Assembly: GCA_963691655.1 (NCBI GenBank)
Contig: OY829326.1
Location: forward strand, 10,838,878-10,902,877
DNA: 64,000 nucleotides
Origin: Toxonevra muliebris
Lineage: Eukaryota; Arthropoda; Insecta; Diptera; Pallopteridae
Direction: 5' to 3'
The notes under the pieces are model-generated. The model saw only the letters and a list, made by a program, of their open reading frames with translations, was not told where the DNA came from and made no database searches. This document shows, piece after piece, positions 21,920 to 31,828 of this stretch. Position 1 is the stretch's first letter; every line of letters begins with the position of its first letter. Position numbers and translations under genes: made by a program.

Positions 21920-23032
21920 GGGGAGATTGGGGTATTGTGGACTGCATTTTTATTTAGGTTAAAAACTCGCAAAAAAGTAACTTTCTGAAAATTTCAAAGC
22001 TTGAATTTGTAGTACGAGAAATAACCTCTCATTGGGTCGCAGCAGTTTGGTCAACTTGTATTAATTTATACAAGTAATATCAGTTGACTCAAAAATGGTG
22101 TTTTTACAATTTTTAAAATATCTCGGGGAATTATGGACCACTTTGTAAATCGATTAAAAATGGGAAAATTTGGTAGAAAAACTTCATTAATGACAGAAAA
22201 TTCATTATTAATGAGAAATAAAGTGAAATGAAGTAAAAAATGGCAATGAAAATCAGTCCGAACCGCAATGTTCGCCAGACCAGTAATTTGCTGTCATTTC
22301 GGCGCATCCCTAAGTGAACAGCTTGATCGCACAGGTTGCAATGGATAGTATTTTGGCGGTTCATCTTTTTTGGCATATTTTTCTTTTAAATTATTATCAT
22401 TTATTTATAAAAAACGCGAAAAAATTTGTCCCCGACTTATTTGTTTTTTTCGAAAATATCGGGTGTATTCTTACTGAGAGTGAAGCGATATCACCGCTTA
22501 ATTTTTCGAATTTTCGAAATTATAAATATGAATATTAAATATGTTCGCTTTTTTCTACAGAAGAGAGCCTAACCTCAACATTGTATACTTACATTTAAAA
22601 AATTATTTTCATACTAAAAAACTATTAGAAATTGTCGAAAAACGCTTGCCAAATGTCAAGAACTGAGTGGTCCGTAATTCCCCGAACGCTCTTTTTTTTA
22701 CAATATGGCAGCAACAAAATGCAACATTTCCTTTCTGTGTCGGCTTAAGGTTCCTCGAATATTATGAGCATATTTACCTAAGTTGGTTCTCGAAAAATGT
22801 AGTTAAATTAAACGAAATACAAAGTGAATAAGAAAATTATCAAAGTATCGCATTTCTATTTGCTATCGAAGCGAGGTAACAGTGCGTGGACACAAGTCGA
22901 GTATTGAAGGGGAATTAGCTGCTTAATATGTGGTGAACTGATGACAGTAATTTACAGTGTCAACCACTACTAGGCGAAAAAATATGACGCTGGCCCAAGA
23001 TTACCCGTGGCCCATAATACCCCAGTTTCCCC
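21920..23032. mobile_element. TA-flanked element with nested inverted repeats (A)
   Basis: The left end after TA (21918-21919) is GGGGAGATTGGGGTATTGTGG. The right end inverted, before TA (23033-23034), is GGGGAAACTGGGGTATTATGG. A second, inner inverted pair, CGGGGAATTAYGGACCACT, lies at 22124-22142 and 22666-22684. The inner and outer motifs resemble each other (GGGG, then TAT/AAT, then TRTGGRC). No transposase is recognised in the 1113 bp, so it is probably non-autonomous; the superfamily is uncertain. Confidence 0.75.
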
Positions 23033-23034
23033 TA

Positions 23035-26000
23035 CTTTAATCCACAATAAAGATTTCCGTCATATCTCGCACACAACTCTTTTTATTAAATTTTAGTATT
23101 TAAACACACCTAATGAAAAACCCTTTACAAAGAATATTCTCTCCAGCGACTTCATGCCAAATAATTATTTCTCTGGGTGCACAAGCAAAGGTGTAATTAG
23201 AAATTACTCATACAATTTTCACAGCTTTAAAACGTTTTAGCGCGCGTTTCTTAAGTAGAAGTTTTTTCTAATACAGCAATGTGTAAATGATTTGACGCAA
23301 GCTGCGGGGGGAGCAAGGGAGCTGTATATGTACAGTATGTATGTATTTATGAACTCTTATATATCAAAGAAGCACTTGCTTTACGCAGGTGTTTCCAACA
23401 TATATTATTTTCTTCGCCTCGTGCTCTCGTGCTGTCGCGCTGTCCCTGACTTTTCGCATACAATTTTTTATATAATAATATACGATTTCAAGATTCTTAA
23501 CTTTTTGAATTATTATTGACGTTGGTTGTAATGTTGTAAAGCCTTTGTTTTTTTTTTTTTTTTTGCTTTTTACTTTGTTGCCCATATGTAGTGTGTATTG
23601 GATAACTCTTTAAAGCAAAATATGCCTGTCTGCGCCAGCCAGTAGCTTGGTTGGCTCATAAATATACTTGGCTAACTGGTGGTATCTAGCAGTACAATAG
23701 TAAGTCGTAACTTGATTTTTCCTACTGCTCGCATCTATCAATATCTATTTACTTGTCAATTCTACTTAAAGCATAGTTTTTTCTCTTTAGCTTTTGATCT
23801 TATTGGGTGCTCGGTCGGTTGAAGCATTGAAGCATTTAGAGTTGCTGGTTACTTTTTCTTAGTAATTTTTATAGCCATAGGCAGTCAGTTTTTAGTTTTG
23901 GTATAAAATAATTATGTCGTAGTTGTTTTACCATAAGTGGCAACATTTACGATTATTATTATGATGCTTCAATGATTCTTACTTCGATTTATTGCTGATA
24001 GATAGATCGATATTGTTGTATGTAGCTGCTAATATTCATGTTGTTGTTATTATTGTTATGACGAAATGCGAAAAATGATCTTGATTGTAATGATTTTAAC
24101 TTCTTTTATAATAGTTTTTTTTTCTTTGTATCTTACTTTTTGGAACCAGTTCTAATTGTAAAGTTTTTTCGTTCTATTCCATTAAAAGAGTTTTGCAATT
24201 TTTTTTCTTTTGTTGTTCTTCAGTTTTCAGAATTATGTTACTTTATTTTGGCATATGTTTTACTTTTCTTTTGTCTGTATCTTTTTATTTAAACAAGTTT
24301 TCAACCAATTTTTCATTTGCTTCATTTATTTAATTTTTTTTTCTTTTTTTGATATTGCTTAACTTAATTATTTTTATTCATTTTTTTTCTTGCTTCGTTT
24401 AATATTTCCGCAACTTATAGTATTGTGCTCTTCATCCATTGAATTTCGAATTTATGTGATTTTTCGTTTGCCTAATGAAGATTAATTATATCTTCATAGA
24501 ATTCTCGATAGTATTATGAACATTAAGTATCTTTTAATTAATTGATTTGTTTGACTGACTTTCATGACTTAATTTTTTTTTTTTTTGCTAATAAATTTAC
24601 GCACAGTAGTTCAGCTTCCGAGATGATTAAATATCGATACACAAAAGTTATAAAAAATTGTTGTAAAAAATATTAGTCATTGCATAAAAATCGTAAAAAA
24701 TTAGTTTAAGCAATATTAAAAATTCTTCAAATTATTGATGATTATAATGACCTACAAACATGCATTTAAAATTCTGCGGGCAATTAAAATCTTTAAAAAA
24801 TTTCCAATTACCTTGTTTATAAGTTTACGAAAAAATACGAAAATATAATTCATGGGATAAAAAAATAATGTATGAACATTAACAAAATCAGCTGATCTTT
24901 TCTGTTCTTATATGTTGACTGGGTTATATGTAGTTAAGAAAAATAACAACTAAAACAATCAACAATTGCTAGATTAAACTTGACATCTATCTTGACTACT
25001 AATTTTCAATGTCGCTTTATCACATTACAAATCACTAAGTACCACAGATTTTTATTTTCTCAAGGTCTATCATACACATATTGTAACTTTAATGTTTTTT
25101 CCACTCATCAATGCTCATAAATGGAGATTGTTGCATGCTAGTAACTATTAATGCAGTTGTGTTGTAGAAATATAATATCAGCTGTGAATTGATTAGTTGA
25201 AACCACATTTCTAACCACACTTTACTGATTAATTAAATACATATACATATATATACGCAATAGCACTGAATGTTGTCGTCATTTTAATTTATTAATAATA
25301 TATTTGAAAGAAAAATTAAAAGACAATTATATTTATTAATTAACTTTATTATTTATTAAACGAAAAATAGTCACGAAATACTATTTAACCCAGTAGAAAA
25401 AGGTTTTATTGACCTGTCTTTTAAATTTGTATCTTATAGAAATGTGCAGATTTTCAATTTGTTTCTGATAATAATAGTTGTTGCAAAATTCAATCTTTGA
25501 TTCTATCCTGTAGATTTGTATAATGCTGTTTCGAAAGCACGAACTAATCCAGCTCAATGTCTTTGTAGATTAAAATTCTTTCAGTTTCAAACAGGGACTC
25601 CAATATAATATTATTTTTTTATAGTCGTCGATATCGTACATAAAAGTTCTAAAAAAAAGGGACCCTTTCTGAATAATGATGAAGACAATTATGGAATTCG
25701 TAACAATAGATCATTTGCTTCGGATTGAAACTATCAATAATTTTCTATAGAATTTAAGCTATTACGACAAAAATAATCTTTTTCAAAAATATCAATGTTT
25801 TGAAAGAGGATTCTGGAAAAGCTAAAAAAAAATTAATTCAATTTATCTAAGATGGTTTAACTATAAAGCAGATGTAAACTTTTATAACGCTGGACACGTA
25901 TATTTTTTTTTTAGCTCTATTTTTGTGTTTGTTGTTAGTTTAACTAGGTTGAGTTGAGGGTGGGCTGAAATAAATCATAGTAAATCTCGAGGACCATTGT

Positions 26001-27173
26001 ACTGTATCCAAAGATAAAATCGGTTTAAAAAGGAGCAAAACAAAAAGAGGTTCTAGTGGATAAGAAATAGGAGAAACGGTAGGTCAATAAACCCTGAACT
26101 TTTTAGTTTTTTCTTGATGAACCTGAGAAGTTCGGGAAGAAGGAGAGTGTGGACATTGTTCATACTCCAGACATCACTATCGAACAGCATTTATCTAGCG
26201 ATTTCTTCAAAAAAGGATTGACAAGTTGGATTGGTGATTATGCCCCTTGACCAGTAATCTCAGGTCCTTTCTTCTTAATTTTAGAAGAAATTCCACTAAT
26301 TTTCTGACTGTGTTTGTTTTGCGTCAGTGATTTAGTTCGAGTTATTTTATTGGCAGTTACGTTTTTAATAATTAGTTCAAATATATATATTAAACTGAAC
26401 CTCTTTAGTTATCGAAACACTTGGAGCCAATAATTTACAGACAACTTACAATTTTTTCCATTTTTTTTTTTTTTTTTTTAATAATCATTCTATTTTCTTT
26501 TCTTTGCAGGTGAGTTTAAAATGCTGTAATCATATAATTGGTAAGCTGAGTTGACCAGAAATATAAGCTGATTTTAATAAATTTACTAAATTATTTGCTG
26601 TTAACTCATATATACGACAAGGAGAAAAACTTTTTCCGTGGGTGATATCTGCATAAAAGTGATTTAAAAAATATGCTCCTTAAAACTCTATATTGCATTT
26701 CGAAAAAGAAGGGTGTAATTTAAACAAGCATTCAAAAGTAAATAGATGCAAGACAAGGGTTAATCTCTTATTGACTTTGGCAAATGAGGGTTGATTTTGA
26801 GTTGTGAGCTTAAATGAGCCAACCCACATGTTTCATAAACATTTTTATTTTGATTTCTGGTTGAATTGTTTTACCAAAATATTTAGTCAACTATTACCCG
26901 AATGAAGCATACTTCTCTGCTAGCCTAATTGAAATATGATACTTTTAACAAAGTACAATATATATATATATATATGTAGTTCTATGGTATGGGTTAAGCT
27001 TATTGCTAGACTATAAAGGTTTTTTGTAAGCATTGCATTTAATTTTCCTTTGTAAATTACATTTATATATGAAAATAATGTACAGCAAAAGTACTAAGTA
27101 TTACTTAAAACTCTTAACTACTTTTGTGCTTAACCAAAGAAACCTCCAAAGAATTTAGTTACTCTATTGGAAG
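23035..27173. other. AT-rich noncoding stretch
   Basis: T-rich on the + strand over long distances (23540-24600), no gene supported. It contains a TA microsatellite at about 26959-26975 and the recursive-splice-like sequence at 26460-26516 described separately. Confidence 0.5.
26460..26516 (+). promoter_or_regulatory. Candidate recursive splice site (ratchet point)
   Basis: A long T-rich tract (26461-26506, including about 19 consecutive T) is followed by TTTGCAG|GTGAGTTT, with the acceptor AG at 26508-26509 and the donor GTGAGT starting at 26510. An acceptor fused to a donor with no exon between is the signature of recursive splicing in long fly introns. It is on the + strand, as is the supervillin-like gene whose first visible coding exon is 36.7 kb downstream. 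The function is inferred, not shown. Confidence 0.5.
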
Positions 27174-28010
27174 TTAATTTAGCAAGTTTAAAAGCTGGGC
27201 AAATTGTTCTTGCATACGCTGATGAGTTTCTGTTGTTTCGATGATTTCTTCAGTAGTTACTGGTGGTGGTGCCTCAGTAGTTGTAGTGGTAGTAGTGGAG
27301 GTAGTGGTGGTGGTAGGTTTGGGTTCTACTGTTATAGGAGCACTTGTGGTGGTGGGTCTTGGTTTCGCAGTACCATCCAAACATGATTGCAAATGATTGT
27401 AGTTGCTGGCTGTTTCCTCAACGTAGGCACGTTCAGCTGAATGACAACATTTTTCGTGATGTAAATCAATTAAACGATAACGTTCTTGCATCATAGTAGA
27501 AAACTCGGAGGCATTGCCAGAAATAGCATAGGTATCTCTAGTATTCATGGAACCCTATATATGTGTATAAATATATAATTTTAAAATAAATTTTATGTTA
27601 TAATGAATACCAATTTTAATTGCACTCACCGCATTTTCATGACAGTTGAACATTTCCAAAGAATTTTTATGCTCATTACACGTGGTGATGCGTCCACATA
27701 CACCAGTCGATGCTGTTTCCATAGCTTGACGTTCTTGTACTACCTCGTTATTGATTTGCTCACGAGTTGTAGTCGCATTCACATGACATTCATTGTAGTC
27801 TTTGCTGTAAGTTTCACCGATCATATTTGAGTGCATGATGTAATCAGCAAAACAGGCCATAGAAATTGTAGGGTCCTGTGCAGTGACACGTGATGCAAAG
27901 AACAGACGAGCCAATCCTTGTTGATTGGGCAGCGCAGCAGTGGGTGGTAGCGGCGGTGCTGCGAATGCCATACTGGCCAGCACAATTGTTCCTAGTAGAA
28001 ATTTGATCAT
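27174..28010 (-). CDS. Secreted DUF725-family protein with Thr-rich tail (two exons)
   Basis: Exon 1 is 28010 down to 27630 and exon 2 is 27554 down to 27174. The intron of 75 bp has GTGAGT at 27629 and ATATAG ending at 27555. Both exons are 381 bp, phase 0, giving 253 residues. Residues 1-18 are a signal peptide (MIKFLLGTIVLASMAFAA). The cysteine-patterned region of about residues 52-175 has the layout of the insect DUF725 family: ACFADY, SKDYNECHVNA, GVCGRITTCNE, FNCHENA, then YAISGNASEF, KCCHSAERAYVEETA and NHLQSCLDG. The tail after residue 175 is Thr/Pro-rich (TTTTTSTTTTTTTEAPPPV), mucin-like and probably O-glycosylated. Relatives in Drosophila are small secreted proteins of unknown function. 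The adjacent minus-strand gene is the P450 about 3.8 kb upstream; no operon-like link is implied. Confidence 0.88.
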
Positions 28011-28111
28011 TATGGTTTATTCCGTGCTCGTTTATTCCTTGTACTATTGCGTGGTATTCTTAACCGGATCGAATTACGTTTAACTGTGATTTAAACTTTT
28101 CACTTTCGGTG

Positions 28112-28121
28112 CTTTTATATA
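28112..28121 (-). promoter_or_regulatory. TATA box of the DUF725 gene
   Basis: TATATAAAAG on the minus strand, about 100 bp upstream of the ATG. An initiator-like ATCACAGTT lies about 30 bp downstream of it (28082-28090), which puts the start of transcription near 28085-28090 with a 5' UTR of about 75-80 bases. Confidence 0.65.
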
Positions 28122-28270
28122 AAAAAATAATTTGAGATATTTTTATTTTTGATAAAACTCTTAGATGATTTCTTTTTTGCTGCTTATCGCGTTATCTATA
28201 GAAAATATTAGCAAATAACTTCATCACTGTTCTAAATAAGTAAGCATGTTTTTTTTATGGTTTTTTGTCA

Positions 28271-28299
28271 TACATTTTTTTTTTTTTTTTTTTTTTTTG
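28271..28299. repeat. Poly-T tract
   Basis: Nearly uninterrupted run of T, possibly an old retroposon tail on the minus strand; no body identified. Confidence 0.6.
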
Positions 28300-28549
28300 T
28301 AAATATTAAACATAATTATGAGTTAATAGTTACAGGGAGACTGAGAGCTTCTACCAACAGAAATTCTAGGCGTCTATATATTTTAATTCAGTTTAGATAT
28401 CGCATATTAAATGTAAAAACCATTTGAAAACATTAATATTGCTTCGATCGCCCAGAAAAACAGCTACATTTAAATAACTAAATTTATAAACAGAATTGCA
28501 GCTGTCGACGACTTTACGCCGCGATTTTACGTCGACTTGGCGTGTTTAT

Positions 28550-30035
28550 CAGTGTGGCCAACTCAGCGCTTTTCCCGCTAAATTTAGTGCTTTTTGAAAA
28601 TTGAAACGCGGGAAAAAGTGATTTAGCGGTCAGCGGGTTTTTTGGGACGCGTTGTTTTGTTTCTATTTAAAAGACACTAAATGCTCCGCTAAATAATCCT
28701 TTTCCTGAATAATCCTAACAACATTCTTTGTCGAAACAATGAGCAATGAACTTATTTAAAACCAAAGTTCGTAACCGTAAGTCACTCAATTCAAAAAATT
28801 CTTTACTGCATATAAAAAATTGATTAAAACACGAAAATTCATTTTGTGAAAACTACAAAATATCTGATGACGTAAATAAACAGCACGAGTGTTTATAATG
28901 GTTCCGGATTCAGACCAAAGAGTGTGTGATGGCCAAAAGAAGCTGATAGTAATGAAGAGAATGTAGACTTCGACATCGATATGTGATAGATATAAATTAT
29001 TACTTTGTATATTTTTTTGTGATCAAAGTGTATAATACTCTTTTTTCATTATCTTATTTTAGTTTTTCTTGTGATCATATAATTTAAAAATGCTGTGAAT
29101 TAAAAACTTTAAAAATACATGTATTTAATTAATTTTCATTTTAATACATTAGTACAATTCGTAATCGCAAGGGATCAGCAAGTTTTTACGAATTACAGAG
29201 GTTTTCGATTTAACCCTTTCACCTCCGAGTTTTTCTTCAAAATCTGGTTGTGTTTCTTCAATATTTTATGCAAATATTAAAATAAATTTTAAAAAATATG
29301 TCTAGGACTCTTAATCCTTACAGTTATCCTTAAGTTTTCCAATTGGTCATAATGTCTGCTATAACCTTTGTAACCAGGAATTATAGCAAAGCCAATTTAC
29401 GGCGATGACACTGCATGTATACAATCCACTCATTGACAGCCAGCATCCGTATTTTAAAGAAAACTCAAGTAAAATCGAAATCGTATCTCTTATTTTACTT
29501 AAGTTTTCGAACATTATTGGGATATACAATCTCAGGGTTAACGAGGTTAAAATAAGACAAATACGAATTAACGGTTTTTTAATTTAAGGCTCTTCTCTTG
29601 TATCTTGTCAACCACGAAAAACACAAAAAATTCCATAAAAAACTGAACGTAGCTATCTACAATGACTGATTTGTTTCGAATCATAGTTCCATAGAATTTT
29701 GCTTTGCATTACGAATTATAAGAGGTTGTCAACAACCAATTTCGATTTACAAGAAGTTAAACAGACCTTGTATTGAAAAAAAATACGAATTAGTGAGAGG
29801 GCCAAAATGTGTTTAATTTTTGCGAATTAAAGCGATTTTTTCAAGGGACCAGCAGTTTGTTACGAATTATTGAGATTTTCGAAATAATGGGGTACGAATT
29901 ATAGCGATTCTACTGTATATATAAAAATTTGTGTTTAACACTTTTATAAGGAAAAAATTTAGCGGTTTTTAAAAGAAAATACGCCTTTTTTTCTTCATTT
30001 TAGCGGATTTTGAAAAACAAAAGTTGGCCACACTG
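28550..30035. mobile_element. hAT-type element 1 (8-bp TSD GTGTTTAT)
   Basis: The ends are CAGTGTGGCCAACT on the left and its exact inverse on the right. GTGTTTAT occurs directly outside at 28542-28549 and 30036-30043, the 8-bp duplication typical of the hAT superfamily. Sub-terminal text (CCGCTAAATTT) is also repeated inverted. The 1486-bp interior shows no intact transposase. It contains pogo/Tigger-like debris (29145-29925), so it is a non-autonomous or internally replaced copy. Confidence 0.88.
29145..29925. repeat. pogo/Tigger-like remnant within hAT element 1
   Basis: The right edge, read inverted from 29915 to 29896, is CAGTAGAATCGCTATAATTC, similar to pogo/Tigger termini. Two direct repeats, CAAGGGATCAGC to TTTTCGAT (29168-29210) and CAAGGGACCAGC to TTTTCGAA (29842-29883), bracket the interior. 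The left terminus is not preserved. Confidence 0.35.
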
Positions 30036-30099
30036 GTGTTTATGGTGACAGCGGTTTTACGCATCGTAAATTTGTCGATACGCCACAATTCTGTTTATA

Positions 30100-31716
30100 G
30101 CTTAATGCAGCAGGTGATGGCAGCATCCAAATCTCATTGATTTCTGACTCATTTTAGTTTTAGAAAAAAAGAACACTAGCAGTTCTATGATGGAAAGTCT
30201 CACATATTCCTTTTCGGTTTTCAGAAAAAATTTGTTTATGAATTAGTTTTTATATTCACATCCGCCCTGGATTTGCCTGAATAACTATTTTAAGATTGTT
30301 TTTAATTTTCTATTAGACCAATTTATGTATTGTTAACGAGGTTGTAATGACAGGCTTTTTGGTCGAAATTTTCATAAGCAAATAGTTAACTATTTCATAC
30401 TTTTTTAAGATTAATTTATGAACCTATTCATTTAAATCATAGCTACCCGTTTAAGAACTGTTTCATAGATATAAATAATGACTCCCATTCTGATGACAGA
30501 ACAGTGCATTGAGAGCCTAGGCTAAGCTTCCGTATCCACTCATGTTTTGTGTATAATTTTGATACACGAATGAAAGCAATTAATAATTGCTATATGCAAA
30601 TTACAGAATTGTGTAACTTTTTTCTCATCTACTTGCTAATTATACTAACAATAAACTAATTAACAAGCTCTGACATTTTTCAATCTGTTACTTTTAATAT
30701 TTTGTAGCAATGAAAAAAATCACTGCTACCAAAATATCGGCCAAAGTTAGCAAAAATATTATTGTTATTAGATTCATAGCTCATCGTTTTCAAATTTACC
30801 CACACATCACAGATATGTATAATTGAATGAACAACTTCATCTGATCTAATGCGTTTTTCTGCATCATCCTGTATATTTTATAGCTCGAGTGTATTTAATC
30901 ATTTCAATTTAATCTTTACAGTAAAGTTATTTGATTTGACAATTTGAATGCAGATGTTTGCAAATTTACTTTATAGCGATGTATTAACTCAGAAATATAA
31001 ATAAAATAAATAAAAGAGAGTGTTACTTTAATATTTTTCTTAAACGTAGGTATTTATTATAATAGCAAATAATAACAGGAGATTATTTTATGTCACTAAC
31101 GCAAAGGGGGAAAACACACCTTCATCAACTACTCGCTAAAATAAAAAAAAGTGATTTCATGTGTTTATAAGTAAATATTTAAGAAATTAACTAAAATACC
31201 GAGAATACTAGTGACCAAATTATAAATTATAACATGATTTTGAAAATTTATTTTTATTTTAGCATTTCCTGTCTTAAAAAACTTTCGCTGCTATGATTTA
31301 TTCATGTCGTCCTCATCTCAGCGCATCGCTGCGCAGCGTGTGTTGTTGACGTATTTCCTGTGTGGTACACTTTGAAAAAAATATAACAAAATTGTTTACC
31401 CTTTAGTTAAAAGTGACTAAGTATTTTATTATTAGCGTGATGCTGCTGAAGCGCATTATTTTGAATAATGTTAGTGATTAAAAAGATAAAAAAAAAAATG
31501 TTATTAAAAAAAGAATTGAACAAATATTTTTATCACATTTTAGTTTTATTAGAATTGTGTATTTAATAAAATAGAATGTAAAATTAAGTAGTAGACAAAT
31601 GAAATTAATGAGTGATACCCCTTTTCTGAAATACCGAATTGATGTAAGAATAAATGATCGGATAATAATGATTTGATTAAATTTGTGCCGTAAACTGTTT
31701 GTAATTTTTCAAACTG
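30100..31716. other. Noncoding spacer
   Basis: AT-rich DNA between the split palindrome and the P450 gene. A GC-richer patch at about 31300-31370 contains CAGCGCATCGCTGCGCAGCG, a small imperfect palindrome. No gene supported. Confidence 0.5.
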
Positions 31717-31722
31717 TTTATT
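31717..31722 (-). terminator. Polyadenylation signal of the P450 gene
   Basis: AATAAA on the minus strand, 107 bp past the P450 stop codon. It is the canonical hexamer at a plausible distance. Confidence 0.6.
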
Positions 31723-31828
31723 AAGTTACGAACTGATAGCACCAGAAATATCTGAAGTAATTTAAACCCTCAATTGATGATCCATATACTAACTTATGCT
31801 ATAAGCTTTAAAATATTCAAAGTTGTTG

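Larger units (their letters stand above)
28485..30099. repeat. Palindrome split by a hAT element
   Basis: TATAAACAGAATTG at 28485-28498 is matched by its exact inverse at 30086-30099. The arms continue with weaker complementarity (blocks TTTACG and GCG) up to the 8-bp duplications that flank the hAT element. Without the insertion this would be a compact hairpin of about 120 bp, probably an older MITE. Confidence 0.65.

Noticed and set aside
27204..27386. Cys/Gly/Ser-rich plus-strand frame
   Set aside because: Antisense shadow of the Thr-rich tail of the DUF725 gene.
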